Part shown: positions 40,952 to 50,220 of the stretch, in pieces
How the letters are laid out: each line of letters opens with the position of its first letter
How positions within the stretch are numbered: position 1 is the first letter of the stretch
Origin: Actinoplanes sp. DH11
GTDB lineage: Bacteria > Actinomycetota > Actinomycetes > Mycobacteriales > Micromonosporaceae
Direction: 5' to 3'
Assembly: GCF_020873875.1 (NCBI RefSeq)
Contig: NZ_JAHWGU010000017.1
Coordinates: 140,608-204,607 of the forward strand
DNA: 64,000 nucleotides
Notes under the pieces: generated by a model
Database searches by the model: none
The model's input: the letters and a program-made list of their open reading frames with translations, nothing else
Told to the model about the DNA's origin: nothing
Position numbers and translations under genes: made by a program

Positions 40952-41374
40952 ATGAACCATTACGGCGACGAACTCACGCTCCGCCTCTCGGCCGTGACCG
41001 ACATCCGGCCACTCGACGACGAGCAGCAGCTCACCACCTTCATGCGCGACCTGGTCGCCCGCATCGGCATGACTGTCATCGCCGGGCCGCTCGTCGCCAC
41101 CGAGGGCGGCCCGCCCGAGAAGTCCGGCAAGTCCGCCGTGGTCATCCTCGCCGAGTCGCACGCCGCCGTGCACACCTACCCGCACCTGCGGGAAGTGCTC
41201 GTCAACGTCTTCTCGTGCAAACCGTTCCACGAGTCCGACGTGCTCGCCGAGTTCCACCGCGTCGTCGGCGACTTCGAGATCGCCGAGCGCTCCCTGAGCC
41301 GGCGCGGCGAGGAATGGCCCCGTGACCTGACCGCCGCACGGCAGCTCTGGAGTGGGCAGCGGACCGCCGCCTGA
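40952..41374 (+). CDS. speD: S-adenosylmethionine decarboxylase-family proenzyme
   Basis: 140 residues starting MNHYGDELTLRLSAVTDIRP with GAGGAGG upstream. The processing/catalytic segment is LAESHAAVHTYPHLREVLVNVFSCKPF. Ser69 would become the pyruvoyl group after autocleavage at Glu68-Ser69; His74 and Cys89 match the catalytic residues of the short class 1b enzymes. The classical product feeds spermidine synthesis, but no speE is adjacent. Members of this family are known to have changed specificity to arginine or ornithine decarboxylation. The exact substrate is therefore open. Confidence 0.88.
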   Translation: MNHYGDELTLRLSAVTDIRPLDDEQQLTTFMRDLVARIGMTVIAGPLVATEGGPPEKSGKSAVVILAESHAAVHTYPHLREVLVNVFSCKPFHESDVLAEFHRVVGDFEIAERSLSRRGEEWPRDLTAARQLWSGQRTAA

Positions 41375-41394
41375 CCGGCACTATCGTCGGTCCC

Positions 41395-41871
41395 ATGACT
41401 GAAAACGTGCGCCTGGCCGCCGGCGACACCGCGCCCGACTTCACCCTGCCCACCGACAACGGGGACAGCCTCACGCTCAAGGACCTTCGCGGGCGCAAGG
41501 TCGTGCTGTACGCGTACCCCAACGCGATGACGCCCGGCTGCACCAAGCAGGCGTGCGACTTCCGCGACTCGCTGGCCTCGCTGCAGGCCGCCGGGTACGA
41601 AGTGGTCGGCATCTCCCCCGACAAGCCGGCCAAGCTGGCGAAGTTCCGCGAGCGCGACGCCATCACGTTCCCGCTGGTCAGCGACGAGGACAAGAGCGTG
41701 CTCACGGCGTACGGGGCCTTCGGCGAGAAGCAGCTCTACGGCAAGACCGTGACCGGCGTCATCCGCTCCACCTTCGTGATCAACGAGGACGGCACGATCG
41801 AGCGGGCGCTCTACAACGTCAAGGCCACCGGCCACGTCGCCAAGCTCCGCCGCGACCTCGGCCTGGACTGA
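41395..41871 (+). CDS. bcp: Thioredoxin-dependent thiol peroxidase (Bcp/PrxQ)
   Basis: 158 residues starting MTENVRLAAGDTAPDFTLPT. The peroxidatic Cys49 and resolving Cys54 lie in YPNAMTPGCTKQACDFRD (C-x4-C, the Bcp subfamily). It reduces hydrogen peroxide and organic hydroperoxides with thioredoxin. The gene begins 20 bp after speD on the same strand, so cotranscription is likely. Length and domain are complete. Confidence 0.94.
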   Translation: MTENVRLAAGDTAPDFTLPTDNGDSLTLKDLRGRKVVLYAYPNAMTPGCTKQACDFRDSLASLQAAGYEVVGISPDKPAKLAKFRERDAITFPLVSDEDKSVLTAYGAFGEKQLYGKTVTGVIRSTFVINEDGTIERALYNVKATGHVAKLRRDLGLD

Positions 41872-42274
41872 CACGATCCCGCAGCCGGCGCGGCCACCTT
41901 TCGCCGACCCCGCTGACCGCTGACCCGCCGACCCTGCTGACCTGCCGACCCTGCTGACCCGCAGGCTCTGCTGATCCACATACCGGGGCATGTGGTCCCG
42001 AAGATTGGGCTACTGCTCCTGCAACATGGACTGCTGGTCCCGCGACGTGGCGACCCGTGCCGCGGCGACGCGGCCAGATCGGGCCTGCCGGTCAAGAAGT
42101 CGGGCCGAACCCCGCAACTCCGGGCACTACCCGCCGATGGGGAGAGCAATCGCCACCCTCCATGGGCCGGCAGCAAGACCCGGATCTCACGGCGGCCGTC
42201 ATGCGGTAACCAACCCGCAAGGCGGCCGCCGTGCACGTATTCCGATCATGGCTTGTCGTGCGTGAGCTGTCCTC
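41872..42274. other. 403-bp intergenic region
   Basis: Contains a short degenerate 17-bp repeat (CTGACCYGCCGACCCTG, about 41919-41965) and a hairpin with perfect 11-bp arms CACGGCGGCCG / CGGCCGCCGTG (42188-42198 and 42223-42233) that may end the speD-bcp transcript. No gene supported. Confidence 0.5.
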
Positions 42275-43240
42275 ATGACCACTGGTCACGCGTTCGTCCG
42301 ATACACCCGCGCCATACTCACCGACGCGGTCTCCGCGTCGACGTCGATGGCCGGCGTGCTCCGCCATCTCGGGTTGCCGCTCAACGGCGGGTCCCACGCC
42401 CACCTGTTGCGCCGGATCGCCCATCTGGGCATCGACACCTCGCACTTCCTCGGCCGGGCGCATGCCCGGGGCACGGCCAGCCGGCCGCACCGCCTGCCCG
42501 CGGATCTCCTGGTCGAGCGCCCAGCCGATGCCCGCCGGCAGGCGCCCACCACGCTGCGGCGGGCACTCGTGCAGACGGGTCGCGCCTACCGCTGCGCCAC
42601 GTGCGGCATCGGCGCCGAGTGGAACTCACGGCCCATCACCCTTCAGGTGGACCACATCGACGGCCGATTCTGGGACTGCCGGCCGCACAACCTAAGGTTT
42701 TTGTGCCCCAATTGTCATAGCCAGACGCCGACCTACGCCGGACGCAACCGGCCACGGCAGACGACACCCTTGATCCGGGTCAACAGCGCCGGCGACCCGG
42801 TCGAGCCGGCCACGCCGCGAACCGACCTGACCGAAACCGCCCGCGTCGAAATTCTGCGGCGCGTCGAAGCCCGCAGCCTCGGACCGACCGAGGCGGGACG
42901 ACTCCTGGGATGCCGGCGCAACCACGTCTACACGCTCCTCCGCCGACTGCGGGACTACGGCTCAACGGAACCGCCGCCCCGTCAACGCCGGCAGTCCGCC
43001 ACGGAACTCTCCGCGATCGTCGCCTTTGCCGCGGCCCATCCTCGGCTGAGCCCCCGGAAGGTGGCGGCCGCCCTGCGCTCCCGAAGCCCGGACCCGATCA
43101 CCGTCTCTGCGGCCACGGTCGAGAACGTGCTGCGGGAGGCCGGCCTGTCGAGCTGGGCGAATCACGCGGGCGCTGGCCGAGCGGCAACCGAGCAACGGGC
43201 GGCCAAACAACCGGATGCCGAGCAACAACCGGCCGCGTAA
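42275..43240 (+). CDS. HNH endonuclease-domain protein with C-terminal HTH-like region
   Basis: 321 residues starting MTTGHAFVRYTRAILTDAV. The HNH region is at about 105-150: YRCATCGIG, then LQVDHIDGRFWDCRPHNLRFLCPNCHSQT. This gives two CxxC zinc pairs plus the catalytic DH and N/H residues. The N-terminal ~70 residues (MAGVLRHLGLPLNGGSHAHLLRRI) look like a small HTH found in many such proteins. The C-terminal half has another HTH-like part (LGPTEAGRLLGCRRNHVYTLLRRLRDYG). No intein, intron or phage genes are nearby. It lies directly upstream of the palindrome array B. Function is unknown. Confidence 0.85.
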   Translation: MTTGHAFVRYTRAILTDAVSASTSMAGVLRHLGLPLNGGSHAHLLRRIAHLGIDTSHFLGRAHARGTASRPHRLPADLLVERPADARRQAPTTLRRALVQTGRAYRCATCGIGAEWNSRPITLQVDHIDGRFWDCRPHNLRFLCPNCHSQTPTYAGRNRPRQTTPLIRVNSAGDPVEPATPRTDLTETARVEILRRVEARSLGPTEAGRLLGCRRNHVYTLLRRLRDYGSTEPPPRQRRQSATELSAIVAFAAAHPRLSPRKVAAALRSRSPDPITVSAATVENVLREAGLSSWANHAGAGRAATEQRAAKQPDAEQQPAA

Positions 43241-43752
43241 CCGGATGCCGGACGAACAACCGCCGAACGACCGGTCTCCGAACCAGCGACTGCGTAATGA
43301 GCAGCCAGCGAAGGCGTCCACATTCGGCCCGGGCCCGGTCAGCTGTCACTCACGGCTGCCAGACACGCCCTCCAACAACCACAGCTGACAGCCCGACACG
43401 GCCAGCTGTCACTCACGGCTGCCGGAAACGCTCTCCAACGACCATGACTGACAGCCCGGCAGGGTTGGCTGTCACTGGCGGTTGCCGGAAACGCTCTTCA
43501 ACAACCGTGGGTGACAGCCAGGCTCGGCGGCTGTGAAACGGATCATCGATGGTCGACTCTTATACACCACCTCAGCGGACGCGACCCCCGACCCGGTCGG
43601 GCCAGCGCCGGGCACACGCGAAGGTGTGACGAGAAGAGGGTCCTGGCGGGCGCGAGGAGCGCAGTTGTGCACGATCGGCACCTACCGAGAGGTCGATGGC
43701 AGATCTGACCGATTAGACTTCTCACAACGCGTTGCCTCAATGGGCAAAGCGG
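43241..43752. other. 512-bp region between HNH gene and tRNA-Leu
   Basis: Holds three palindromic units (43341-43519), then ~230 bp without a gene that should contain the tRNA-Leu promoter (TTAGACTTCTCACAACGCG-like sequence near 43713). Nothing else is recognised. Confidence 0.6.
43341..43519. repeat. Array of 53-bp palindromic repeats, locus B
   Basis: Three units of 53 bp at 43341-43393, 43404-43456 and 43467-43519, at an exact 63-bp period with 10-nt linkers. Left arm RGCTGTCACTCACGGCTGCC, right arm ending TGACAGCC, centre AACGCTCT. Clearly the same family as the array at 24967-25400. Confidence 0.92.
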
Positions 43753-43837
43753 GCGGAAGTGGCGAAATCAGGCAGCCGCGCGGGTTTTAGGTGCCCGTGC
43801 CCGAAAGGGCGTGGGGGTTCGAGTCCCCTCTTCCGCA
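43753..43837 (+). tRNA. tRNA-Leu (TAG)
   Basis: 85-nt class II tRNA. Acceptor GCGGAAG/CTTCCGC with discriminator A and encoded CCA (43838-43840), anticodon stem CGGGT/GCCCG, loop TTTAGGT (anticodon UAG), long variable arm TGCCCGAAAGGGCG, T-arm GGTTCGAGTCC. Confidence 0.95.
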
Positions 43838-43840
43838 CCA

Positions 43841-44291
43841 ACTCAAGTCTGCATATCCGGCATTCACTGAGCAGCACACCGGAGCCTCACCGAAATCGGT
43901 AAGGCTCCGGGTGGAGGGGACGGCTGCGCGCGCGCCGGTCAGTTGGGCGTGGCCGTCGGCACGCTCACGGGGTGAGTCGGTCTGTCAGCACGCCCAACCG
44001 GCGAGTCGAGTCGCGCCCAGCTGGCGAGTCGAGTCGCGGGTCAACGCGTCTAGCTGGCGGGTCGAATCGGTCAAGACGCGCCGCTGGCGGTCGGAGTCGG
44101 TCAAAAACGTCCCACCGGCGGGTCGGAGTCGGTCAAAAACGTCCCACCGGCGGATCGGAGTCGGTCAAAAACGTCCCACCGGCGGATCGGAGTCGGTCAA
44201 AAACGTCCTACTGGCGGTTGGAGTCGGTCAAAAACGTCCCACCGGCGGATCGGAGTCGGCCAACGTCGCCCCACCGGCGGATCGGGGTCGG
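43841..44291. other. 451-bp region after tRNA-Leu
   Basis: Holds the tRNA terminator (43879-43910) and the 32-bp tandem repeat (43976-44297), which continues to the 3' end of the expansin gene. No gene supported: readable frames here are repeat-driven. Confidence 0.6.
43879..43910 (+). terminator. tRNA-Leu terminator
   Basis: CCGGAGCCTCACCGA paired with TCGGTAAGGCTCCGG (one internal mismatch) around a 2-nt AA centre, 39 bp after the encoded CCA. Confidence 0.75.
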
Positions 44292-44297
44292 TCAGCA
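43976..44297. repeat. 32-bp tandem repeat array
   Basis: Core units carrying TCAAAAACGTCC recur exactly every 32 bp at 44101, 44133, 44165, 44197 and 44229, each followed by YACYGGCGG and GGAGTCGG. More diverged units flank both sides (GGCGAGTCGAGTCG types to the left; GGCCAACGTCGCCCC to the right). The array fills the space between tRNA-Leu and the expansin stop codon. Confidence 0.9.
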
Positions 44298-45302
44298 GCG
44301 GTTGGGGGCGGGTTCGGCTGCTGTCAGGTCGAGGGCTGCGGCCTCGGCCGCCGGGTCGGTGGGGGTCGACTCGAGCAGCGGGGCGGCGGCTGCCGACGCT
44401 GACGCTGTTGCCGGCAGGGCGGCTGGGGCGGAGGCTGCCGGGCTGGATGGCGGCGCGGCGGAGGCGGGGGCGGAGCGGGAGGCCTTGGTGGCGGGCTGCT
44501 TCGACGGGGACGCGGCCGGCTTCTTCGGGCTGGTGGCCGGCTCGGGCGACGAGGCAGACAATGACGACGAAGACGACGCCGAGGAGGCTCGGACGGCTGT
44601 CTTCTGGACGGTGCCGGGGTTCATTTTGATGCCGGAGACGGTGCTCGTCTTCCCGTACACATCGGTGATCTTGATCTTGAAGGGGCCGGGACCGGCGCCG
44701 CTGTCGATGATCCAGTAGTTGAAGTCGGTGCGCTGGGCCTTGGTGAAGCCTCGGCCGGAGCTTGCCACCTGCACCGAGGAGAGCAGGTTGGCGTGGTGGT
44801 CTATGCGGGCGGCGAACCAGTACTGGGACGCGCCCTCCTTGACCCGGACGCTTATCGGGGCCGGCACCGGCGGGTTCTTCACCAGCTTGTACTTGATCGG
44901 GATGATCCCGTCGATCTCGGCGCCGATCTTCTTGAACGCGGTGCGGCTCAGGTCGAGGTGACCGGCGGCGCATTCGGGGCAGGAGTCGAAGACCTTGACG
45001 CGGACCTTGCCCTTGGGGCCGGTGACGTCGAGGTAGGCACCGCAGGCCGCGCCCTCGGAGTACTGCGACGGGCCGAGCGCCACGTAGAGGTCGTCGGCGG
45101 GCGGTTCGAGTGAGCAGTTGCCCGAGGTGCCGGCCAGGTCGTAGAACGTGGCCTTGCCGGTCTTGGTGGTGGTGCTCGGCGGCGCGGCGCAGGCGGAGCC
45201 ACCGGTCTGCAGGAGCAGGGCGACGCCGATGATTCCGGCGACCACCGCGGCACCGCCGGCGGCGAGCCAACGGACGGGGAACGGGCTTCGATGAGCACTC
45301 AC
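44292..45302 (-). CDS. Expansin EXLX1-like secreted protein
   Basis: 336 residues. The start was taken as GTG at 45302 (MSAHRSPFPVRWLAAGG), directly before the signal-anchor segment; an in-frame TTG 12 codons upstream is less likely. The six-stranded barrel domain D1 (about 48-140) has GKATFYDLAGTSGNCSLEP, ACGAYLDVTGPKGKVRV and VFDSCPECAAGHLDLSRTAF, all diagnostic of bacterial expansins. Domain D2 (about 145-240) is the Ig-like carbohydrate-binding part (YWFAARIDHHANLLSSVQVA). A ~95-residue Ser/Ala/Pro tail is added. Expansins loosen plant cell walls without hydrolysis and help plant colonisation, in line with the cellulases in this window. Confidence 0.9.
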   Translation of the reverse strand: MSAHRSPFPVRWLAAGGAAVVAGIIGVALLLQTGGSACAAPPSTTTKTGKATFYDLAGTSGNCSLEPPADDLYVALGPSQYSEGAACGAYLDVTGPKGKVRVKVFDSCPECAAGHLDLSRTAFKKIGAEIDGIIPIKYKLVKNPPVPAPISVRVKEGASQYWFAARIDHHANLLSSVQVASSGRGFTKAQRTDFNYWIIDSGAGPGPFKIKITDVYGKTSTVSGIKMNPGTVQKTAVRASSASSSSSLSASSPEPATSPKKPAASPSKQPATKASRSAPASAAPPSSPAASAPAALPATASASAAAAPLLESTPTDPAAEAAALDLTAAEPAPNRC

Positions 45303-45365
45303 CCGGGCATATTGGTCGGCGTGCGGCGGGTGGGGCAAATTTTCTAAGACTCCCCTAAGACGGAT

Positions 45366-46181
45366 TCACTCTTCCACGACATTCACCGGGTCCCCTGTCC
45401 GAATTCGACCAGTCTCGCCGGCGGTCAGATCGGGGATCAGGTTCACCGCGAACATCAGGCCGTTGCCGAACCGGCGGTGTTTGCCGAGCACGTGCAGCGG
45501 CTGCCGCCCGGTCTCGCCGGTCTCCTGGTCGATCGTGGTGACCCGGCAGCGGTCGCACGGCTTCGCGACCCGGAAGGTGAGCTCGCCGATCCGCAGGCGC
45601 CGCCCCGGCCATGCGTCCTCGGCCCAGGCGGGCGCGTCGGCGACCACCAGGTTGGGCCGGAACCGGTGCATCGGGACAGGCTGGTCGCCACCCTCGGTGA
45701 GCCAGTCGTTGAGTGCGTCGAGTGACGCCGCGTTGGCCAGCAACACGGGGTAGCCGTCGGCGAGACTCACCCGGTCGTCCGGCCCGGCGTGCGAGCCGAT
45801 CGACCGGCCGGTGGGGTCGGCCTGCCAGACGAGCCGGGCGTCGCGGCCGAGGAAGGCGCTTGTCCACTCGTTCTCGGCGAGGCGGGCGGGGACCGGTTGC
45901 TTGTTCCGGAACACCCGGACGGCGATCTTCGGGCTGTCGTGCGGTTCGTCGATCTCCAGGGTGCCGTGGCCGGGCGCGGTGAGTGCCAGGCCGCCGGGCC
46001 GCGGCCGGGCCGCGAGCTGGGTGAGCAGCGGTGCCTCACGCTGGGTGATGCCGACACCGTCGGCGTCGACGATCATCCACCGGCGGTCGCCGGTCAGGCC
46101 CCACGGTTCAACGCCGGCTTCGTCGTGGTCCAGGCGGTGGCAGCCCTTGACGGGGTACGAGTGGAGCGCCGTGATCCGCAT
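45366..46181 (-). CDS. MOSC domain protein (YcbX-like)
   Basis: 271 residues starting MRITALHSYPVKGCHRLDHD. The MOSC N-terminal beta-barrel (about 1-115, LHSYPVKG and GLTGDRRWMIVD) and the MOSC core (about 125-265) are complete. The conserved molybdenum-ligating Cys is in RVAKPCDRCRVTTIDQETG. Family members bind the molybdenum cofactor and reduce N-hydroxylated compounds (YcbX, mARC). It is monocistronic, transcribed toward the expansin gene. Electron donor unknown. Confidence 0.9.
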   Translation of the reverse strand: MRITALHSYPVKGCHRLDHDEAGVEPWGLTGDRRWMIVDADGVGITQREAPLLTQLAARPRPGGLALTAPGHGTLEIDEPHDSPKIAVRVFRNKQPVPARLAENEWTSAFLGRDARLVWQADPTGRSIGSHAGPDDRVSLADGYPVLLANAASLDALNDWLTEGGDQPVPMHRFRPNLVVADAPAWAEDAWPGRRLRIGELTFRVAKPCDRCRVTTIDQETGETGRQPLHVLGKHRRFGNGLMFAVNLIPDLTAGETGRIRTGDPVNVVEE

Positions 46182-46220
46182 ACCCAGCAGCCTGCCACAC
46201 GGGCACCTACGCTGACTCTC

Positions 46221-46526
46221 ATGATTGCGCGGATGTGGCGGGGCTGGGTGCCGACCGGCCGTGTCGGTGAGTACGTGACCTATGTGGAGCAGACCGGCCT
46301 GCTGGCGTACCGCCGGACCCCCGGCAACCTGGGCGCCCAGATGTGGACCAGGGATCTCGGCGACGGCCGGTCCGAGGTGACGACGGTGAGCTGGTGGGAG
46401 TCGCTGGACGTGATCCGCGCCTTCGCCGGCGACGACATCGGGCAGGCCGTGTTCTATCCGGAGGACGACGCCTTCCTCGTCGACCGGGAGACCACGGTGA
46501 CCCACCACGAGGTCGCCGCCCGCTGA
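46221..46526 (+). CDS. Small antibiotic-biosynthesis-monooxygenase-like protein
   Basis: 101 residues starting MIARMWRGWVPTGRVGEYVTYV. Size and the pattern (IARMWRGWV..., TVSWWESLDVIRAFAGDDI, AVFYPEDDAFLV) match the ferredoxin-like dimeric ABM/DUF4937 type proteins. Catalysis is not established for this branch. No ribosome-binding site; possibly leaderless. It is divergent from the MOSC gene with 39 bp between the starts. Confidence 0.8.
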   Translation: MIARMWRGWVPTGRVGEYVTYVEQTGLLAYRRTPGNLGAQMWTRDLGDGRSEVTTVSWWESLDVIRAFAGDDIGQAVFYPEDDAFLVDRETTVTHHEVAAR

Positions 46527-46566
46527 CTCTCGCGGCCACGCCTCTTTCGCTTGACCCTCTAGCTTC

Positions 46567-46578
46567 TGAAAGTTTTCA
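46567..46578. promoter_or_regulatory. TGAAAGTTTTCA palindrome, candidate operator of the hut operon
   Basis: A 12-bp inverted repeat (TGAAA-N2-TTTCA shape) 16 bp upstream of the RpiR-type regulator start. RpiR-family proteins often bind TGAAA...TTTCA palindromes. Autoregulation and control of hut are inferred. Confidence 0.5.
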
Positions 46579-46594
46579 TGCATAGCCTGAGGCT

Positions 46595-47419
46595 GTGAAT
46601 GACGGAGTAGTCAAGCTCTTCCAGGGCGCCCGGCTCACCCCGACCCAGCGGCGGATCGCACACTGCCTCGTCGAACGCGGCGCGACGGCGGCCTACCTGT
46701 CGGCGGCCGAGGTGGCCGAACTGGCCGGGGTCAGCCAGCCGTCGGTGACCCGGTTCGCGATGGCGCTGGGCTGGTCCGGCTATCCGGCGCTGCGGCGTGA
46801 GCTGCGCACCGTCACCGCCGACGAGCCGGCCGAGCCGTCCGGGCGCAACGCCATGCAGCGCGCCGTGCACGCCGAGACCGAGCACCTGCGGCGCCTCGGT
46901 GAGCAGCTGGACCGGCTCGACGACGTACGCGCCGCCGCCGGCCTGCTGGTCGCCAGCCGGCCGCTGCCGGTGCTCGGGTTACGGGCCGCGGCACCGCTCG
47001 CGGCGTACTTCGGCTACTTCGCCGCCAAGGCGTTCCCGGACGTGCGGGTGCTCGACGGCGGCGGGACAAGCCTGCTGGACCGGCTCGATCAGGCCCGCGC
47101 GGCCGGCGCCGGTGCGATGCTGGCGATCGTGCTGCCGCGCTACCCGCGTGAGACGGTGGAGGCCGTCCGCGAGGCCAAGGCGGCCGGCCTCGCCGTCGTC
47201 GCGATCACCGATTCGGCGGTCAGCCCGGTCGCCGAGTCCGCCGACGTGGTGCTGCCGGCCGCGGTCGGCACCCAGCTCGTCTTCGACCTGCACACCGGCC
47301 CGATGGCGATGGCCATGGTGCTGCTGCAGGCGATGTGTGATGCGGCGCCGGAACCGGTGCAGCGCCGCCTGGAGGAGTTCGAAGCGACAGCCGCACAGCG
47401 GCACATCTTTCTGGCGTGA
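46595..47419 (+). CDS. MurR/RpiR-family transcriptional regulator of the hut operon
   Basis: 274 residues from a GTG start (MNDGVVKLFQGARLTPTQRR). The N-terminal HTH_6 (about 1-78) has the recognition helix AAEVAELAGVSQPSVTRFAMALG. The C-terminal SIS-type fold (about 105-260) has LGLRAAAPLAAYFGYFAAKAF and VVAITDSAVSPVAESADVVL. SIS domains normally bind phosphosugars, but RpiR proteins are also found with hut genes, where an intermediate such as urocanate would be the effector. hutU starts 15 bp later on the same strand, so it is probably in the operon it controls. Confidence 0.9.
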   Translation: MNDGVVKLFQGARLTPTQRRIAHCLVERGATAAYLSAAEVAELAGVSQPSVTRFAMALGWSGYPALRRELRTVTADEPAEPSGRNAMQRAVHAETEHLRRLGEQLDRLDDVRAAAGLLVASRPLPVLGLRAAAPLAAYFGYFAAKAFPDVRVLDGGGTSLLDRLDQARAAGAGAMLAIVLPRYPRETVEAVREAKAAGLAVVAITDSAVSPVAESADVVLPAAVGTQLVFDLHTGPMAMAMVLLQAMCDAAPEPVQRRLEEFEATAAQRHIFLA

Positions 47420-47434
47420 TCGAAAGGAGCCGAC

Positions 47435-49062
<1,628 letters not shown>

Positions 49063-49066
<4 letters not shown>

Positions 49067-50220
49067 GCGCGTTCACCCGGGCCTGGCAGGAGATCGCGCC
49101 GATCGGCCGGGCCGACAGCGGCGGTTACCTGCGGTACGCGCTGACCGAGCCGGAGCTGACGCTGCGCGATTGGTTCCGCACCCAGGCCGCGCGAAGGGAC
49201 ATGCGGGTCACCGACGACGGCAACGGGAACCTCTTCGCATGGCGGGGCGAACCGTGGGCGCCGGGCACCGTGCTGACCGGTTCCCACTTCGACTCGGTGC
49301 CGCACGGCGGCGGATACGACGGGCCGCTGGGGATCGTGAGCGCGTTCCTCGCGGCCGACCGGATCGACGCCTCCCGGCAGATCGGGATCGCCGCCTTCGT
49401 CGAGGAGGAGGGCGGGCGGTTCGGCGTACCCTGCCTGGGTTCTCGTCTGCTGACCGGCGCGATCGCGCCCCAGCAGGCCGCCGCACTCACCGACCGCGAC
49501 GGCATCTCCTTCGCCGAGGCGCTGGGGTCGGTGCCTGCCGGGGCCGACCTCGCGAAGATCGGGAACGTCGCGGCCTTCGTCGAGCTGCACGTCGAGCAGG
49601 GCCGGGCGCTGGACGTCCCGGTCGGGGTGGCGAGCGCGATCTGGCCGCACGGGCGCTGGCGGATGGACTTCGCCGGCGTCGGCGACCACGCCGGCACCAC
49701 CCGGATGAGCGACCGGCGCGACCCGATGCTGACCTTCGCCTTCACCGTGCTCGCCGCCAACAAGGAGGCCCGGCTCAGCGGGGCGCACGCCACCATGGGG
49801 CGGGTCCAGGTCGAACCGAACGCCACGAACGCGATCCCGTCGCTGGTGCGCGGCTGGCTGGACGCCCGGGCGGCCGACACCGGCACCCTGGACCGGCTGG
49901 TCGACGCGGTGGTGCGCAAGGCGACCGAGCGGGCCGATCGGGACGGTACGTCCCTGACCGTCACGCCCGAGTCGGTGACCGCCGAGGTCGCCTTCGACGA
50001 GGCTCTGGGCCGGCAGCTGTCGAAGGTGCTGGGGAACGCGCCGATCCTGCCGACCGGCGCCGGACACGACGCCGGAGTGCTCTCCGCGCACGTGCCGACC
50101 GCGATGCTCTTCGTCCGCAATCCGACCGGGGTGTCGCACTCCCCCGCGGAGCATGCCACCGACGAGGACTGCGAGGCCGGCATCGAGGCCCTGGCGACGG
50201 TCCTGGCGGAACTGACATGA
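49063..50220 (+). CDS. M20-family amidohydrolase in hut operon (allantoate amidohydrolase-like)
   Basis: 385 residues starting MSAFTRAWQEIAPIGRADSGG. M20 zinc hydrolase of the allantoate amidohydrolase/ureidopropionase (HyuC/AmaB) group. Metal ligands lie in GSHFDSVPHGGGYDGPLG (His, Asp), VEEEGGRFG (Glu), VELHVEQG (His) and SHSPAEHA (His). The dimerisation lid is GDHAGTTRM. The gene is coupled by 4-bp overlaps to hutU and hutF; the same order (hutU, this protein, hutF, hutI) occurs in streptomycetes. Because HutF yields N-formyl-L-glutamate and no HutG is here, it may hydrolyse N-formylglutamate to glutamate and formate. That role is an inference; allantoate or N-carbamoyl substrates are the family default. 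Confidence 0.92.

Noticed and set aside
41990..42265. 91-codon open frame between bcp and the HNH gene
   Set aside because: Composition and codon bias are not coding-like and no ribosome-binding site is present.
42275..43240. Homing endonuclease of an intron or intein
   Set aside because: The gene stands alone with no split host gene or intron structure around it.
43753..43840. tRNA-Leu as attachment site of an integrated element
   Set aside because: No integrase, no phage or plasmid genes downstream, and no repeated tRNA 3' end was found in the following sequence.
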